Shown here in pieces: positions 24,894 to 32,892 of a stretch of 40,797 bases of DNA; positions within the stretch are counted from its first letter, which is position 1; the number at the start of each line of letters is the position of its first letter. The translations under genes and the position numbers were made by a program. Origin of the DNA: JAAUTS01 sp038250235 (GTDB lineage Bacteria; Verrucomicrobiota; Verrucomicrobiia; Methylacidiphilales; JAAUTS01). The notes beneath the pieces are model-generated. The model was not told the origin of the DNA. It saw nothing but the letters and a program-made list of their open reading frames with translations, and made no database searches. Location: assembly GCA_038250235.1 (NCBI GenBank), contig JBBSCO010000024.1, forward strand, positions 1 to 40,797, written 5' to 3'.

Positions 24894-25274
24894 AGTTTTT
24901 GCTCAGCTCCATTGATAGATGAGAAGATAAGATACCGTCAGTTTAAAGTAGGGGGCGATAAGGTAAGAAATGATATTGGGCAGACAGATGAGAAGGTAAA
25001 TGGCAAATTGGTAGGGAATGAATCGAGGAAAAGCAAAATTTACGGGAGTGGTGGCCAATCCTGTGGTCAGGAGTTGGGCGGCCGCCTAATTGTATATAAT
25101 CGGGGGCCACTTTAAAATCATTGCTCCCGTCAAAAGAGGCAGAAGAGTTGTCTTGGGAACAATGCTTCCTGAAAGAAACTGCCAGCCACTTCGCTACAGT
25201 TACATGGGTTATGCTCAATTTTTTTCAGGCAGGGAATAGCATGGGTATAGAACCCCTGCTATTCTTTGCCGGTG
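24894..25274. other. Intergenic region upstream of the sigma-54 activator gene
   Basis: This 381-bp gap lies between the start of the activator gene and the end of the DUF1328 gene. Minus-strand promoter elements for the activator should be here. TATA-rich sequence near 25090-25100 (TATATA on either strand) is a possible -10, but no paired -35 is clear. A hydrophobic minus-strand open frame without an ATG ends at 24903, nine bases before the activator start, and may be chance. A hairpin at 25228-25270 follows the DUF1328 gene. No RNA gene was recognised. Confidence 0.4.
25228..25270. repeat. Hairpin downstream of the DUF1328 gene
   Basis: Inverted arms GGCA...TGCC (25228-25231 with 25267-25270), GAATAGCA/TGCTATTC (25234-25241 with 25257-25264) and GGG/CCC form a long imperfect hairpin four bases past the stop codon of the DUF1328 gene. 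The T-run lies on the side that would be A in the minus-strand transcript, so this is probably an RNA 3'-end stabiliser or a factor-dependent stop, not an intrinsic terminator. Confidence 0.5.
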
Positions 25275-25439
25275 TCAGACGCGCGGGCGTCGGCTCATAA
25301 CGAATGAGATAATGAACAGGATAAGGAAGACAAAAAATAAAATTTTTGCGATTCCCACCGCCGTTCCGGCAATCCCCCCGAAACCCAGGAGGGCCGCTAC
25401 GAGGGCTACGACCAAAAATGTAATACTCCAACTTAACAT
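25275..25439 (-). CDS. DUF1328 family small membrane protein
   Basis: A 54-aa protein (too short for usual gene calling) with two hydrophobic helices, about 6-26 and 33-48. The DUF1328 (YtjA-like) features are clear: it begins MLSWSITFL and has the Gly/Ala-rich turn LGFGGIAGTAVGIAKILFFVF. A strong AAGGAG ribosome site lies five bases before the ATG. It is the last gene of a minus-strand unit with a CsbD gene and a lipoprotein gene. DUF1328 and CsbD genes often occur together in general-stress and osmotic-stress clusters. The biochemical function is unknown. Confidence 0.9.
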   Translation of the reverse strand: MLSWSITFLVVALVAALLGFGGIAGTAVGIAKILFFVFLILFIISFVMSRRPRV

Positions 25440-25478
25440 AGGACTCCTTCTGTTGATGTTCGATACGATGAAGGCACT

Positions 25479-25670
25479 TTATCTGCTGTAATCGCTGATC
25501 ATTTGATCAACATCACTCTGCGTTTTACCGAGTCGGCGCTGGATGCGTCCGCTCAGTTCATTTTCTTTGCCTTCCACATAAGCCAGGTCGTCATCGGTAA
25601 GATCGGCGTAGGCCTTTTTCAGTTTTCCTTTAACGATGTTCCAGTTTCCCTTGATTTGTAGTTTGTTCAT
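25479..25670 (-). CDS. CsbD family stress protein
   Basis: A 63-aa hydrophilic, highly charged protein. It shows the CsbD hallmark start MNKLQIKGNWNIVKGKLKKAYADLTDDDL followed (in a separate stretch) by GKENELSGRIQRRLGKTQSDVDQMI. CsbD-like proteins are induced by general, osmotic or cell-wall stress in many bacteria, but their molecular role is unknown. The frame extends to 25733, but the ATG at 25670, with a GGAAA ribosome site, matches the family start. It lies between the lipoprotein gene (25 bp upstream) and the DUF1328 gene, in one operon. Confidence 0.93.
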   Translation of the reverse strand: MNKLQIKGNWNIVKGKLKKAYADLTDDDLAYVEGKENELSGRIQRRLGKTQSDVDQMISDYSR

Positions 25671-25695
25671 GAAAATTTCCAGATGGGGTTTTGAT

Positions 25696-26100
25696 TCAAC
25701 GGACGGCGTTTTTGATATCCTCAACCAAAGCATTGAACTTGGCTTCGGTGTAATCAGATTTGATTTCTGAGCGGCGCTTTTTCAGCTCGACCAGTTTGTA
25801 TTCGGCTTCGGCTTTATTTTCTCCCGCCGTGGCTTCCACACGCAGTTCAAGTTCTTTAATTTCCTGATCCAGGGCGATAAGGGCGACTTCCACTTTCTTT
25901 TTTTGCTCTTCCGTATTGTTGTTTGCGTAACTGTTGACCTGTGTCTGGGCCTTGACTGTTTCTGCTGTAGTGATGTCAGCGCTCGACTCTGTTTTTTTGC
26001 TGCAAGCGAGTGTGGTTAAACCTGCGAGCACGGCAAAAGCCAAAGGCAGGAATTTTGAGCTGTGTGATTGTCTGGGTGCTTTAAGAATTGTATGCTTCAT
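25696..26100 (-). CDS. Coiled-coil lipoprotein of a stress operon
   Basis: A 134-aa predicted lipoprotein. The signal peptide (basic start, hydrophobic core at about 18-28) ends in the lipobox LTTLAC, with the lipidated Cys at position 33. A Ser/Thr-rich linker leads to a Glu/Lys/Ala-rich helix (about 62-115) with strong coiled-coil character, and a short C-terminal helix follows. I do not recognise a named family. The gene begins a unit with CsbD and DUF1328 genes. Its ATG lies one base past the start predicted from a sigma-54-like element, so translation could be leaderless; an AAGGA sequence directly abuts the ATG. Confidence 0.8.
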   Translation of the reverse strand: MKHTILKAPRQSHSSKFLPLAFAVLAGLTTLACSKKTESSADITTAETVKAQTQVNSYANNNTEEQKKKVEVALIALDQEIKELELRVEATAGENKAEAEYKLVELKKRRSEIKSDYTEAKFNALVEDIKNAVR

Positions 26101-26437
26101 TCCTTGTATAAGGCTTATCCCGTGCCAGTGGAATTATAAATCGTGCAAGTTATTGAAAGAGAATGAGAAGGAGATTTTTACATATGCTATTCTCAATCTC
26201 ATATCAAATTGTTTCATGCAAAAGGCAAGTAATGACTTTTCGAAATCTTGCATATTGCACGGAGGCTGTTTTTTCGAGATAGCGGAGGGTTAATCCTCCC
26301 TAAAACTGAAACCATCCAAATACCCTTATCAAAAGAAGCGGCGAGTAATGGAGATTTACCCTCACCTCTGGTCTAGCTCCCGTTTAACAAACAGGTCTCA
26401 GTTTTCGTTTTTTGTGTGGGTCTGCTTTGGCTTTTCT
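26101..26437. other. Intergenic region between stress operon and unknown gene
   Basis: 337 bp with A/T-rich stretches (26150-26260) and no supported gene. It contains the promoter elements described for the stress operon and a GGAGG-GTTAAT-CCTCC hairpin at 26284-26299 with no T-run. The segment 26300-26437 shows nothing that I can assign. Confidence 0.4.
26112..26127 (-). promoter_or_regulatory. Candidate sigma-54 promoter of the lipoprotein-CsbD-DUF1328 operon
   Basis: On the minus strand TGGCACG-GGAT-AAGCC has a perfect -24 box (TGGCACG) and correctly spaced GC at -12, but AA replaces TT in the -12 box. The expected start is about 26101, next to the ATG at 26100, the same geometry as the 19192 element. 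A perfect TATAAT lies a little upstream (about 26133-26138), so a sigma-70 promoter is a competing explanation. Confidence 0.45.
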
Positions 26438-26803
26438 TTATTCTTTCCAGCGCCATTCCGGGTGGGTGTTCACTTCGGCTGGGTCGACTTCAAAGCCGCA
26501 GGATTTCAGGAGATAGGATACGCCTTCTTTGGTTTCCATGGTTTCGCGAAGGCAGCGGGCAAAGAGTTCGATGTATTCTTTATACGACTCCAAAGATAGT
26601 TGTCCTGAGGATACATAGGATTCCAGGGAGGTGTCGTGGTTGTCGATCAGCTCAAAGAGAGCTTTTTTCAGACGATAACGCATGGCCGGGTCGACCACGG
26701 TTTTGAAAGGGCTTTCCCCGGCATCCCTGGTGGACAGTTCCTGGGCAGCCTGGGTTTTGTTGGTCATCAATTCGAAGGAGGTATCGGGTTCGGATATGGA
26801 CAT
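26438..26803 (-). CDS. Hypothetical protein
   Basis: A 121-aa soluble acidic protein that I do not recognise. It is predicted mainly alpha-helical (residues about 38-95), with a conserved-looking core RYRLKKALFELIDNHDTSL and a second helix containing YKEYIELFARCLRETMETKEG. No signal peptide, membrane segment, metal-binding cluster or catalytic motif is visible. The coding frame is long for the composition and lacks rare-codon anomalies, so it is probably real. The start is uncertain: ATG at 26803 or a shorter form from 26767, neither with a Shine-Dalgarno sequence. It lies downstream of the ACT-domain gene on the same strand (128-bp gap). Confidence 0.55.
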   Translation of the reverse strand: MSISEPDTSFELMTNKTQAAQELSTRDAGESPFKTVVDPAMRYRLKKALFELIDNHDTSLESYVSSGQLSLESYKEYIELFARCLRETMETKEGVSYLLKSCGFEVDPAEVNTHPEWRWKE

Positions 26804-26931
26804 TGAACGACAATGGCAGAAATCATTAAAAGCTGAAATAAGGAAATGCGTTGTGGCAGGGAGCGCTTTTTCTTCACGTTAACGACTTTTCGACTCGTTG
26901 ACCTTGCACCCGTTGGGGCCTGGTGTGGGTG

Positions 26932-27333
26932 CTAGATTTTGGCGGTGTTGAGGACCTTCAGGGCTTTGGGCACGTTAGAGGGGCGCAGGACCAGGAGGCC
27001 CCGTTTGGACTTGGGACTGGTGGCGCAATAGGCGTATTCGATATTGATGCCTGCATCGGTCAGGGCCTGGGCGATCTTTTGCAGACTGCCGGGCTTGTTG
27101 TCCCCGTCGATCATGATGACATCATTTTCGACTACGAGCACGCCGTGTTCTTCGAAGACCTGGAGGGCCCGTTTGGGATGGTCCACAATCAGCCTGACGA
27201 CGGAATGGTCAATGGTGTCGGAGGTGCTGATGGCGTAAATGTTGATTTTGGCCTCGCTCAGCACGCGGCAGACGTTGGAAAGGGTTCCGGGTTTATTGGC
27301 CAGAAATAGCGCAAGTTGATTGGCAATTTCCAT
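26932..27333 (-). CDS. Tandem ACT-domain protein
   Basis: A 133-aa protein made of two ACT domains and nothing else. The first (residues about 4-60) has the LFLANKPGTLSNVCRVLSEAKINI ligand-binding turn. The second (about 70-130) has VIMIDGDNKPGSLQKIAQALTDAGINIE, with the NKPG motif of amino-acid-binding ACT modules. Such stand-alone proteins usually sense amino acids and regulate partner enzymes or a transport system. The ATG follows the gltB stop directly (TAAATG), so it is translationally coupled to gltB and may report amino-acid status to glutamate synthase or another nitrogen enzyme (inference). Confidence 0.9.
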   Translation of the reverse strand: MEIANQLALFLANKPGTLSNVCRVLSEAKINIYAISTSDTIDHSVVRLIVDHPKRALQVFEEHGVLVVENDVIMIDGDNKPGSLQKIAQALTDAGINIEYAYCATSPKSKRGLLVLRPSNVPKALKVLNTAKI

Positions 27334-30300
27334 TTAAACTTTCATCGTCGCATGTGCGGGTATGGCTGCGGGTTGGCTGCTGGTTGCGGCAGCGGGTGGG
27401 GTTATAGGTGCTGCTTCAGGCGCAATCTTCCAGAATTTTCCGCGAACTTTTTCCCAGTCTGCCAGAAGGGCTTTGGATTTTTTGCTTTCGGTGGCTTCGA
27501 GGTGTTCGAAGATGAGGCCTTTGAGCTGGGTGTTATCTTCTTCAGATTCAACACGGGAGAGGGTGACCATGCCTTTGTTGACCAGGTTTTCAAAGGTGCC
27601 TGATTCATCCAGAACATACGCCACGCCGCCGGACATTCCAGCGCCGAAGTTTTTTCCGGTGGGTCCCAGCACGACAATGACGCCTCTGGTCATGTATTCG
27701 CATCCGTGATCGCCGATGGCATCCACGACGGCGGTAGCACCGCTGTTGCGGACGGCAAAACGTTCGCCCGCCGTTCCTGATGCAAAAAGTTTGCCCCCGG
27801 TGGCACCATAGAGGCAGGTATTGCCGCAGATGGAGTTGGTGGCGGGATCGAACTTGGCTTCCGGAGCGGGAACCACGGCGATGACACCACCGCTCATACC
27901 TTTTCCGACGTAATCGTTGGCTTCGCCTTTCAGGGTCATTCTGATGCCTTGGACGAGGAAGGCTCCGTAGCTTTGGCCTGCACTGCCGGTCATGGTGAGA
28001 TTGATGGTCCCTTCCGGCATGAGTTGATCACCGTTGCGGTAGGCAATTTCTCCGCTGAGCTGGGCTCCGATGCTGCGGTTTTCGTTCTGAACTTTGTATT
28101 TGAGCGAAATCTTTTTGTTGGTCTGGAGTGTGCTCTTGACGTCCTGCAGGATGCGTTCGTCGAGGGACTGGTCTTCCCGTTTCTCATTGCTGTCCCAAGT
28201 GTGGTAACGGGGTTTGAGTTCATCAATCTCCGGCACATGCAGAAGTGCTTTGAGGTTGAGGGAGTTGGCCTTGGGATGATCGGGTATCGAGATCTGTTCC
28301 AGATACTCGGTGCGGCCGATCAGGTCGTTCATGGTGTTGACGCCAAGGGAGGCCATGATTTCGCGGACTTCCTGGGCGACGGCGTTGAGGTAGTTCACGA
28401 CACCTTCGGCTGTGCCTTTGAATTTGCCCCGCAATTTTTCGTCCTGAGTGGCGATACCGACCGGGCAGGTATTGAGGTGACATTGGCGCACATAGACACA
28501 ACCCAGAGCCAGAAGGGCGACCGTACCGAAGTTGAATTCTTCCGCTCCGAGAATGGCGGCAATGACGATGTCACGACCGGTGCGCATGCCGCCGTCGGTG
28601 CGGAGGGTGATGCGGTTGCGGAGATCATTCAGGAGAAGGATCTGTTGGGTTTCAGCAACGCCGAGTTCCCAGGGGCTTCCGGCAAACTTGATGGAAGAGA
28701 GGGGTGAGGCTCCTGTTCCGCCATCGTGTCCGCTGACGAGGATGATGTCGGCATAGGCCTTGGCCACACCAGCCGCGATGGTGCCGACACCGGCTTCGGC
28801 CACGAGCTTGACGCAGACCTTGGCTCTGGGGTTGACCTGTTTCAGGTCATGGATGAGCTGGGCCAGATCCTCAATGCTGTAGATGTCATGATGGGGAGGT
28901 GGGGAGATCAGCATGACGCCAGGGGTGCTGTGACGCAGTTTGGCGATGATGGCGGAAACTTTATGGCCGGGAATCTGGCCGCCTTCTCCGGGTTTTGCGC
29001 CTTGGGCGACTTTGATTTCAATTTCCGTGGCGCTGGAAAGATACTCCGCTGTAACGCCGAAACGCCCTGAGGCCACCTGCTTGATGCGACTGTTCTTGGA
29101 ATCGCCATTTTCCATCGGGCTGAACCGGGAGCGGTCTTCGCCTCCTTCTCCGGAATTGGATTTTCCGCCAATGCGGTTCATGGCAATGGCGAGCATTTCA
29201 TGAGCTTCGGGCGAGAGGGCTCCGTAGGACATGCCGGCGGTGGTGAAGCGTTGGCGGATTTCCTCGATGCTTTCCACTTCTTCAAGAGGGACCGGGGTTC
29301 CTGGTTTGAATCTGAGCAGGTCACGCACGGCTACAGGGCGGTTGCCTTCCAGAGCTTTGACAAAGGTTTCATAGTCTTCACGCTTGTTTGCTTTTTCTTC
29401 ACCCTTCATGCCGGTGAAGGTGTGGAGGCTCTGGAGTACAGGAGGGGTGACGGAATGAATTTCCCCGTCACGGCGGAAGCGGTAGAAACCTTCCTGTGGA
29501 AGTTTTTCCGCGGTGGCCTGGGCAAAGCCCTGTTCGTGGCGGCGGAGTGTTTCGGCGGCGATATCATTGAGACGAAGCCCTCCGATAAAGGAGGTTGTCC
29601 CGCAAAAGAAGCGTTTGATCACGCTGTCATCCAGACCGATGGCCTCGAAGAGTTGGACTCCCTGGTAGCTGGAGAGTTTGGAAATCCCCATTTTGGACAT
29701 GATCTTGAGTAGTCCTTTGTCGATGGAGGATTTGTAATTTTTGATAAGAATGGCGTCTTCGATTTCGGCAAAATCGGGTTTCTCTTTGAGGCGCAGAATC
29801 AGATCCCAGACGAGGTAGGGGTTGATAGCGGAGGCTCCGAAGCCGATAAGACACGCAAATTGATGTACATCGTGGGCATCGGCGGTTTCACACAGGATGC
29901 TGACGGCCATGCGCTTTCCCTGTTTGATCAGGTAATGGTGCAGCCCACCGACTGCGAGCAGCATGGGGACGGCGGCTTTTTCCGGGGAAAGACCACGGTC
30001 GCTCAGAATGATAAGGGATTTCCCTTCAATAATGGCTTGTTCCGCCTGGACCTGGATGGAGTCAATGGTCTTTTCAAACGCTGTGGACCCGGCCGACTTG
30101 TTGAAGAGGATCGAGATGGTGGCCGATTGCAGTTTGGGATCCTTCAGGCCTTTGACGGTTTCGAGTTCGGCATTGGTCAGGACAGGGGTGTCGAGGCGCA
30201 ACTGGTGGGCGTGTTCCGCTGTCTCTGCCAGCCAGTTCGGTTTTTTGCCGCAATAGACCAGCGTGTCCATAACCAGCTGTTCGCGGATAGGATCAATCGG

Positions 30301-31908
30301 GGGATTGGTTACCTGGGCAAAAAGTTGGCGAAAATAATGAGACAGGGAACGGGGGCGTTGGGAAAGAACTGCCAGAGGGGTGTCATCGCCCATGGAACCG
30401 ATGGGTTCCTGACCGGTTTTGAGCATGGGCTTGAGGATGACCTCGACTTCCTCGTCATGATAGCCCATGGCGAGAAGTCCGCCCTGAAGTTCAGCCGAAT
30501 CGAGGGATCTGGCGTCTAGTTGTGCGGGTTTGGAGGCTTTGGGGAGTGTCTGGCATTCTGCCTTGATCCAATCGGCATAGGGTTGCCGTTTGCTGATCAT
30601 CTCCTTGATTTCCTGATTGCGCAGAAGTTTGCCTTCTTTCGTGTCGATCGCGATCATTTCGCCGGGGGCGAGGCGGCCTTTTTCCACGATTTTCTTTTCG
30701 GCAATGCTGCCGACACCTACTTCGGAACTCATGACCACGGTGCCGTCGTCCATGATTTTGTAGCGGGCGGGGCGGAGTCCATTGCGGTCGAGGCAGGCAC
30801 CAATGAAGCGTCCGTCACTGAAGGCCAGGGCGGCGGGGCCGTCCCACGGTTCAGCGAGGGTTTCATGGTATTCGTAAAAGGCCCGTTCTTCATTGCTGAT
30901 GTGGTTTTCCGTGCGGAAAGCACTGGGCACGAGCATCATCATGGTGTGGAGGAGATCGCGTCCGGAAAGGGTTAATAGTTCCAGAGTATTGTCAAGACTT
31001 GTTGAATCACTGCCGCCGGCCTGGATGACGGGTTTGAGGTCGGAGACCTTGGCTCCCCAGTAGGCAGACTCAAGATCTGCTTCACGGGCACCGACCCAGA
31101 AGCGATTGCCGCGGATGGTGTTGATTTCACCATTGTGCGCGAGCATGCGGCAGGGCTGGGACAAGGCCCAGGTTGGAAAGGTGTTGGTGCTGTAGCGTTG
31201 ATGGAAAATGGCGAGGGCCGTCTCGAAAAGAGGATCCTGGAGATCGAGGTAGAAACGTTCAAGCTGGGTGGCTGTGAACATTCCTTTGTAAATGATTACG
31301 CGGCTGGAGAGGGATGCGATATAGAACTCATGAACCTTGTCGCGGATCAACCGGTTCTCGATTTGCTTCCGACACAAAAAAAGTGTTCTTTCGAAAGCGT
31401 CATCGTTCAGGAGTTTGGCATCAGGTCGGATGACGAAGATTTGTTCGATGAGGGGGGCGGTGGCAGCTGCTTTGTCGCCCATGACTTTGTCGTTGGAGGG
31501 GACGGTGCGCCAGCCTGCGGGTACGAGGTTGTTGGCTTCGAGGATTTCCTCGGTAACGGCACGGCAATGTGCCTGCTGGTAGACATCGTCCTTGGGGAGG
31601 AAAAACATACCGACTCCCAGGTCGGAGTCCTGGAAAAGCTGCTGGCCTTTTTTCTCGAGTTCACGACGGAAAAGTTTGTGGGGAATCTGGGAGAGGATGC
31701 CTGCTCCATCGCCGGATTTGGCATCGGCATCGACCGCGCCGCGGTGGACGAGGTTACAGACGCAGGCGAGGGCTTTCTCCAGAATGTCATAGGATTTTTT
31801 GCCATGGATATTGGCGACAAAACCGACGCCGCAGCTGTCGTGTTCCAGGTCGGGACGATACATCCCTTGGGCTTCAGGGTAGTGGGCAAAGCTTCTCTTC
31901 GTATGCAT
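27334..31908 (-). CDS. gltB: Glutamate synthase large subunit
   Basis: A 1524-aa ferredoxin- or NADPH-dependent glutamate synthase. It moves the amide of glutamine to 2-oxoglutarate, giving two glutamates in nitrogen assimilation. The N-terminal glutamine amidotransferase begins, after a propeptide, at Cys26 (DSCGVGFV). The central domain, FMN-binding synthase domain (KPGEGGQIPGHKV, SGHDGGTGASP) and the 3Fe-4S cluster motif (CVYVRQCHLNTCPVGIA) are all intact, followed by the C-terminal beta-helix (alpha-subunit C) domain. The frame is open to 32130, but the ATG at 31908, just before the propeptide, is the usual start. The small subunit gltD is not in this window. Confidence 0.96.
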   Translation of the reverse strand: MHTKRSFAHYPEAQGMYRPDLEHDSCGVGFVANIHGKKSYDILEKALACVCNLVHRGAVDADAKSGDGAGILSQIPHKLFRRELEKKGQQLFQDSDLGVGMFFLPKDDVYQQAHCRAVTEEILEANNLVPAGWRTVPSNDKVMGDKAAATAPLIEQIFVIRPDAKLLNDDAFERTLFLCRKQIENRLIRDKVHEFYIASLSSRVIIYKGMFTATQLERFYLDLQDPLFETALAIFHQRYSTNTFPTWALSQPCRMLAHNGEINTIRGNRFWVGAREADLESAYWGAKVSDLKPVIQAGGSDSTSLDNTLELLTLSGRDLLHTMMMLVPSAFRTENHISNEERAFYEYHETLAEPWDGPAALAFSDGRFIGACLDRNGLRPARYKIMDDGTVVMSSEVGVGSIAEKKIVEKGRLAPGEMIAIDTKEGKLLRNQEIKEMISKRQPYADWIKAECQTLPKASKPAQLDARSLDSAELQGGLLAMGYHDEEVEVILKPMLKTGQEPIGSMGDDTPLAVLSQRPRSLSHYFRQLFAQVTNPPIDPIREQLVMDTLVYCGKKPNWLAETAEHAHQLRLDTPVLTNAELETVKGLKDPKLQSATISILFNKSAGSTAFEKTIDSIQVQAEQAIIEGKSLIILSDRGLSPEKAAVPMLLAVGGLHHYLIKQGKRMAVSILCETADAHDVHQFACLIGFGASAINPYLVWDLILRLKEKPDFAEIEDAILIKNYKSSIDKGLLKIMSKMGISKLSSYQGVQLFEAIGLDDSVIKRFFCGTTSFIGGLRLNDIAAETLRRHEQGFAQATAEKLPQEGFYRFRRDGEIHSVTPPVLQSLHTFTGMKGEEKANKREDYETFVKALEGNRPVAVRDLLRFKPGTPVPLEEVESIEEIRQRFTTAGMSYGALSPEAHEMLAIAMNRIGGKSNSGEGGEDRSRFSPMENGDSKNSRIKQVASGRFGVTAEYLSSATEIEIKVAQGAKPGEGGQIPGHKVSAIIAKLRHSTPGVMLISPPPHHDIYSIEDLAQLIHDLKQVNPRAKVCVKLVAEAGVGTIAAGVAKAYADIILVSGHDGGTGASPLSSIKFAGSPWELGVAETQQILLLNDLRNRITLRTDGGMRTGRDIVIAAILGAEEFNFGTVALLALGCVYVRQCHLNTCPVGIATQDEKLRGKFKGTAEGVVNYLNAVAQEVREIMASLGVNTMNDLIGRTEYLEQISIPDHPKANSLNLKALLHVPEIDELKPRYHTWDSNEKREDQSLDERILQDVKSTLQTNKKISLKYKVQNENRSIGAQLSGEIAYRNGDQLMPEGTINLTMTGSAGQSYGAFLVQGIRMTLKGEANDYVGKGMSGGVIAVVPAPEAKFDPATNSICGNTCLYGATGGKLFASGTAGERFAVRNSGATAVVDAIGDHGCEYMTRGVIVVLGPTGKNFGAGMSGGVAYVLDESGTFENLVNKGMVTLSRVESEEDNTQLKGLIFEHLEATESKKSKALLADWEKVRGKFWKIAPEAAPITPPAAATSSQPAAIPAHATMKV

Positions 31909-32151
31909 TCTTCTTGACTGTAAATCGTTTGATAAGTGACGCAAGTTATTTAGGCCAAAATTATGCAATATTTGCGCCAATTCTTTCACAGATTCCTGGA
32001 CACGCCGGAGAAAAGAAAATAGGACGGCAAAAGTTTGGATGATGACTGTTTGATGAGGTTTCCAAGGTGTGTCGCCGCAGCGATCAAGATGGTACGTCTC
32101 GGGCAGCAGAGCCTTTCCTTGCCGTGTCACGGAAGCTGGCTAAAGTTGGGG

Positions 32152-32892
32152 ATGGGTGAAGAACGTTTGGACCGCACACTGGTGCTGCGTGGGTTGGTCA
32201 GCAGCAGGGAGAAAGCGCAAAGGCTGATTGAGTCGGAAAAAGTACTGGTTGACGGGAAAGTGGAGACCAGGGCAAAAAAGGCGATCAAGGACTTCCAGGA
32301 ACTCGTGGTGAAGGAGCAGGAACGTTACGTCAGCCGGGGCGGTTATAAATTGGAGGCGGCATTAGATTTTTTCGATGTGAGGGCTGAGGGGTTACGCTGT
32401 CTGGACGTGGGCGCTTCCACGGGCGGGTTTACGGATTGCCTGTTGCAAAGGGGCGCGGTTTCGGTTTTAGCATTGGATGTGGGACATGGTCAGTTGGTCA
32501 AACAACTGCAGGACGATCCGCGTGTGGAGTCCCGGGAGGGAGTCAATGTGCGCGACTGGAAAGAGCCGGAACTGGAGGGCAGCTTCGGGCTGATTTGTGT
32601 CGATGTTTCTTTTATTTCACTCCGATTGATCATTCCATCTCTACTGATTATGGGAGCTCCGGGTGCTATGCTATTACTTCTCGTTAAACCTCAATATGAA
32701 GCCGGGCGGGAGAACATCGGAAAGGGAGGCATCGTCAAGGATGACAAAGCCAGGGAGGCCGCTCTGGAAGGAATAAAGTCTTTGCTTTCTCAGGCCAGCG
32801 GGTGGAATGTTTCAGGAACGATGGAATGTCCGGTGGAGGGCAAGGCGGGAAATCGGGAATACCTTTTATGCGCAAAAAAATCCAGCATGTGA
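32152..32892 (+). CDS. tlyA: TlyA-type 2'-O-ribose rRNA methyltransferase
   Basis: A 246-aa protein with an N-terminal S4 RNA-binding domain (residues about 3-60: EERLDRTLVLRGLVSSREKAQRL read in two pieces, then SEKVLVDGKV). A FtsJ-like SAM-dependent methyltransferase domain follows, with the motif I sequence LDVGASTGGFTDCLL. TlyA methylates cytidines of 16S and 23S rRNA in mycobacteria. Related proteins are often called hemolysin A family. The catalytic DV-SFISL region (CVDVSFISLRL) is present. The ATG at 32152 is chosen, since codons before it lie in an unrelated stretch. It overlaps nadK by 25 bp, a widespread tlyA-nadK arrangement. Confidence 0.93.
   Translation: MGEERLDRTLVLRGLVSSREKAQRLIESEKVLVDGKVETRAKKAIKDFQELVVKEQERYVSRGGYKLEAALDFFDVRAEGLRCLDVGASTGGFTDCLLQRGAVSVLALDVGHGQLVKQLQDDPRVESREGVNVRDWKEPELEGSFGLICVDVSFISLRLIIPSLLIMGAPGAMLLLLVKPQYEAGRENIGKGGIVKDDKAREAALEGIKSLLSQASGWNVSGTMECPVEGKAGNREYLLCAKKSSM

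Noticed and set aside
25228..25270. Intrinsic terminator of the DUF1328 operon
   Set aside because: The hairpin is good, but the T-tract is on the wrong side for the minus-strand transcript. It is kept as a hairpin only.
27949..28707. Long plus-strand open frames inside gltB and the mrp genes
   Set aside because: They are antisense shadows of well-supported genes, have no family motifs and read as biased composition.
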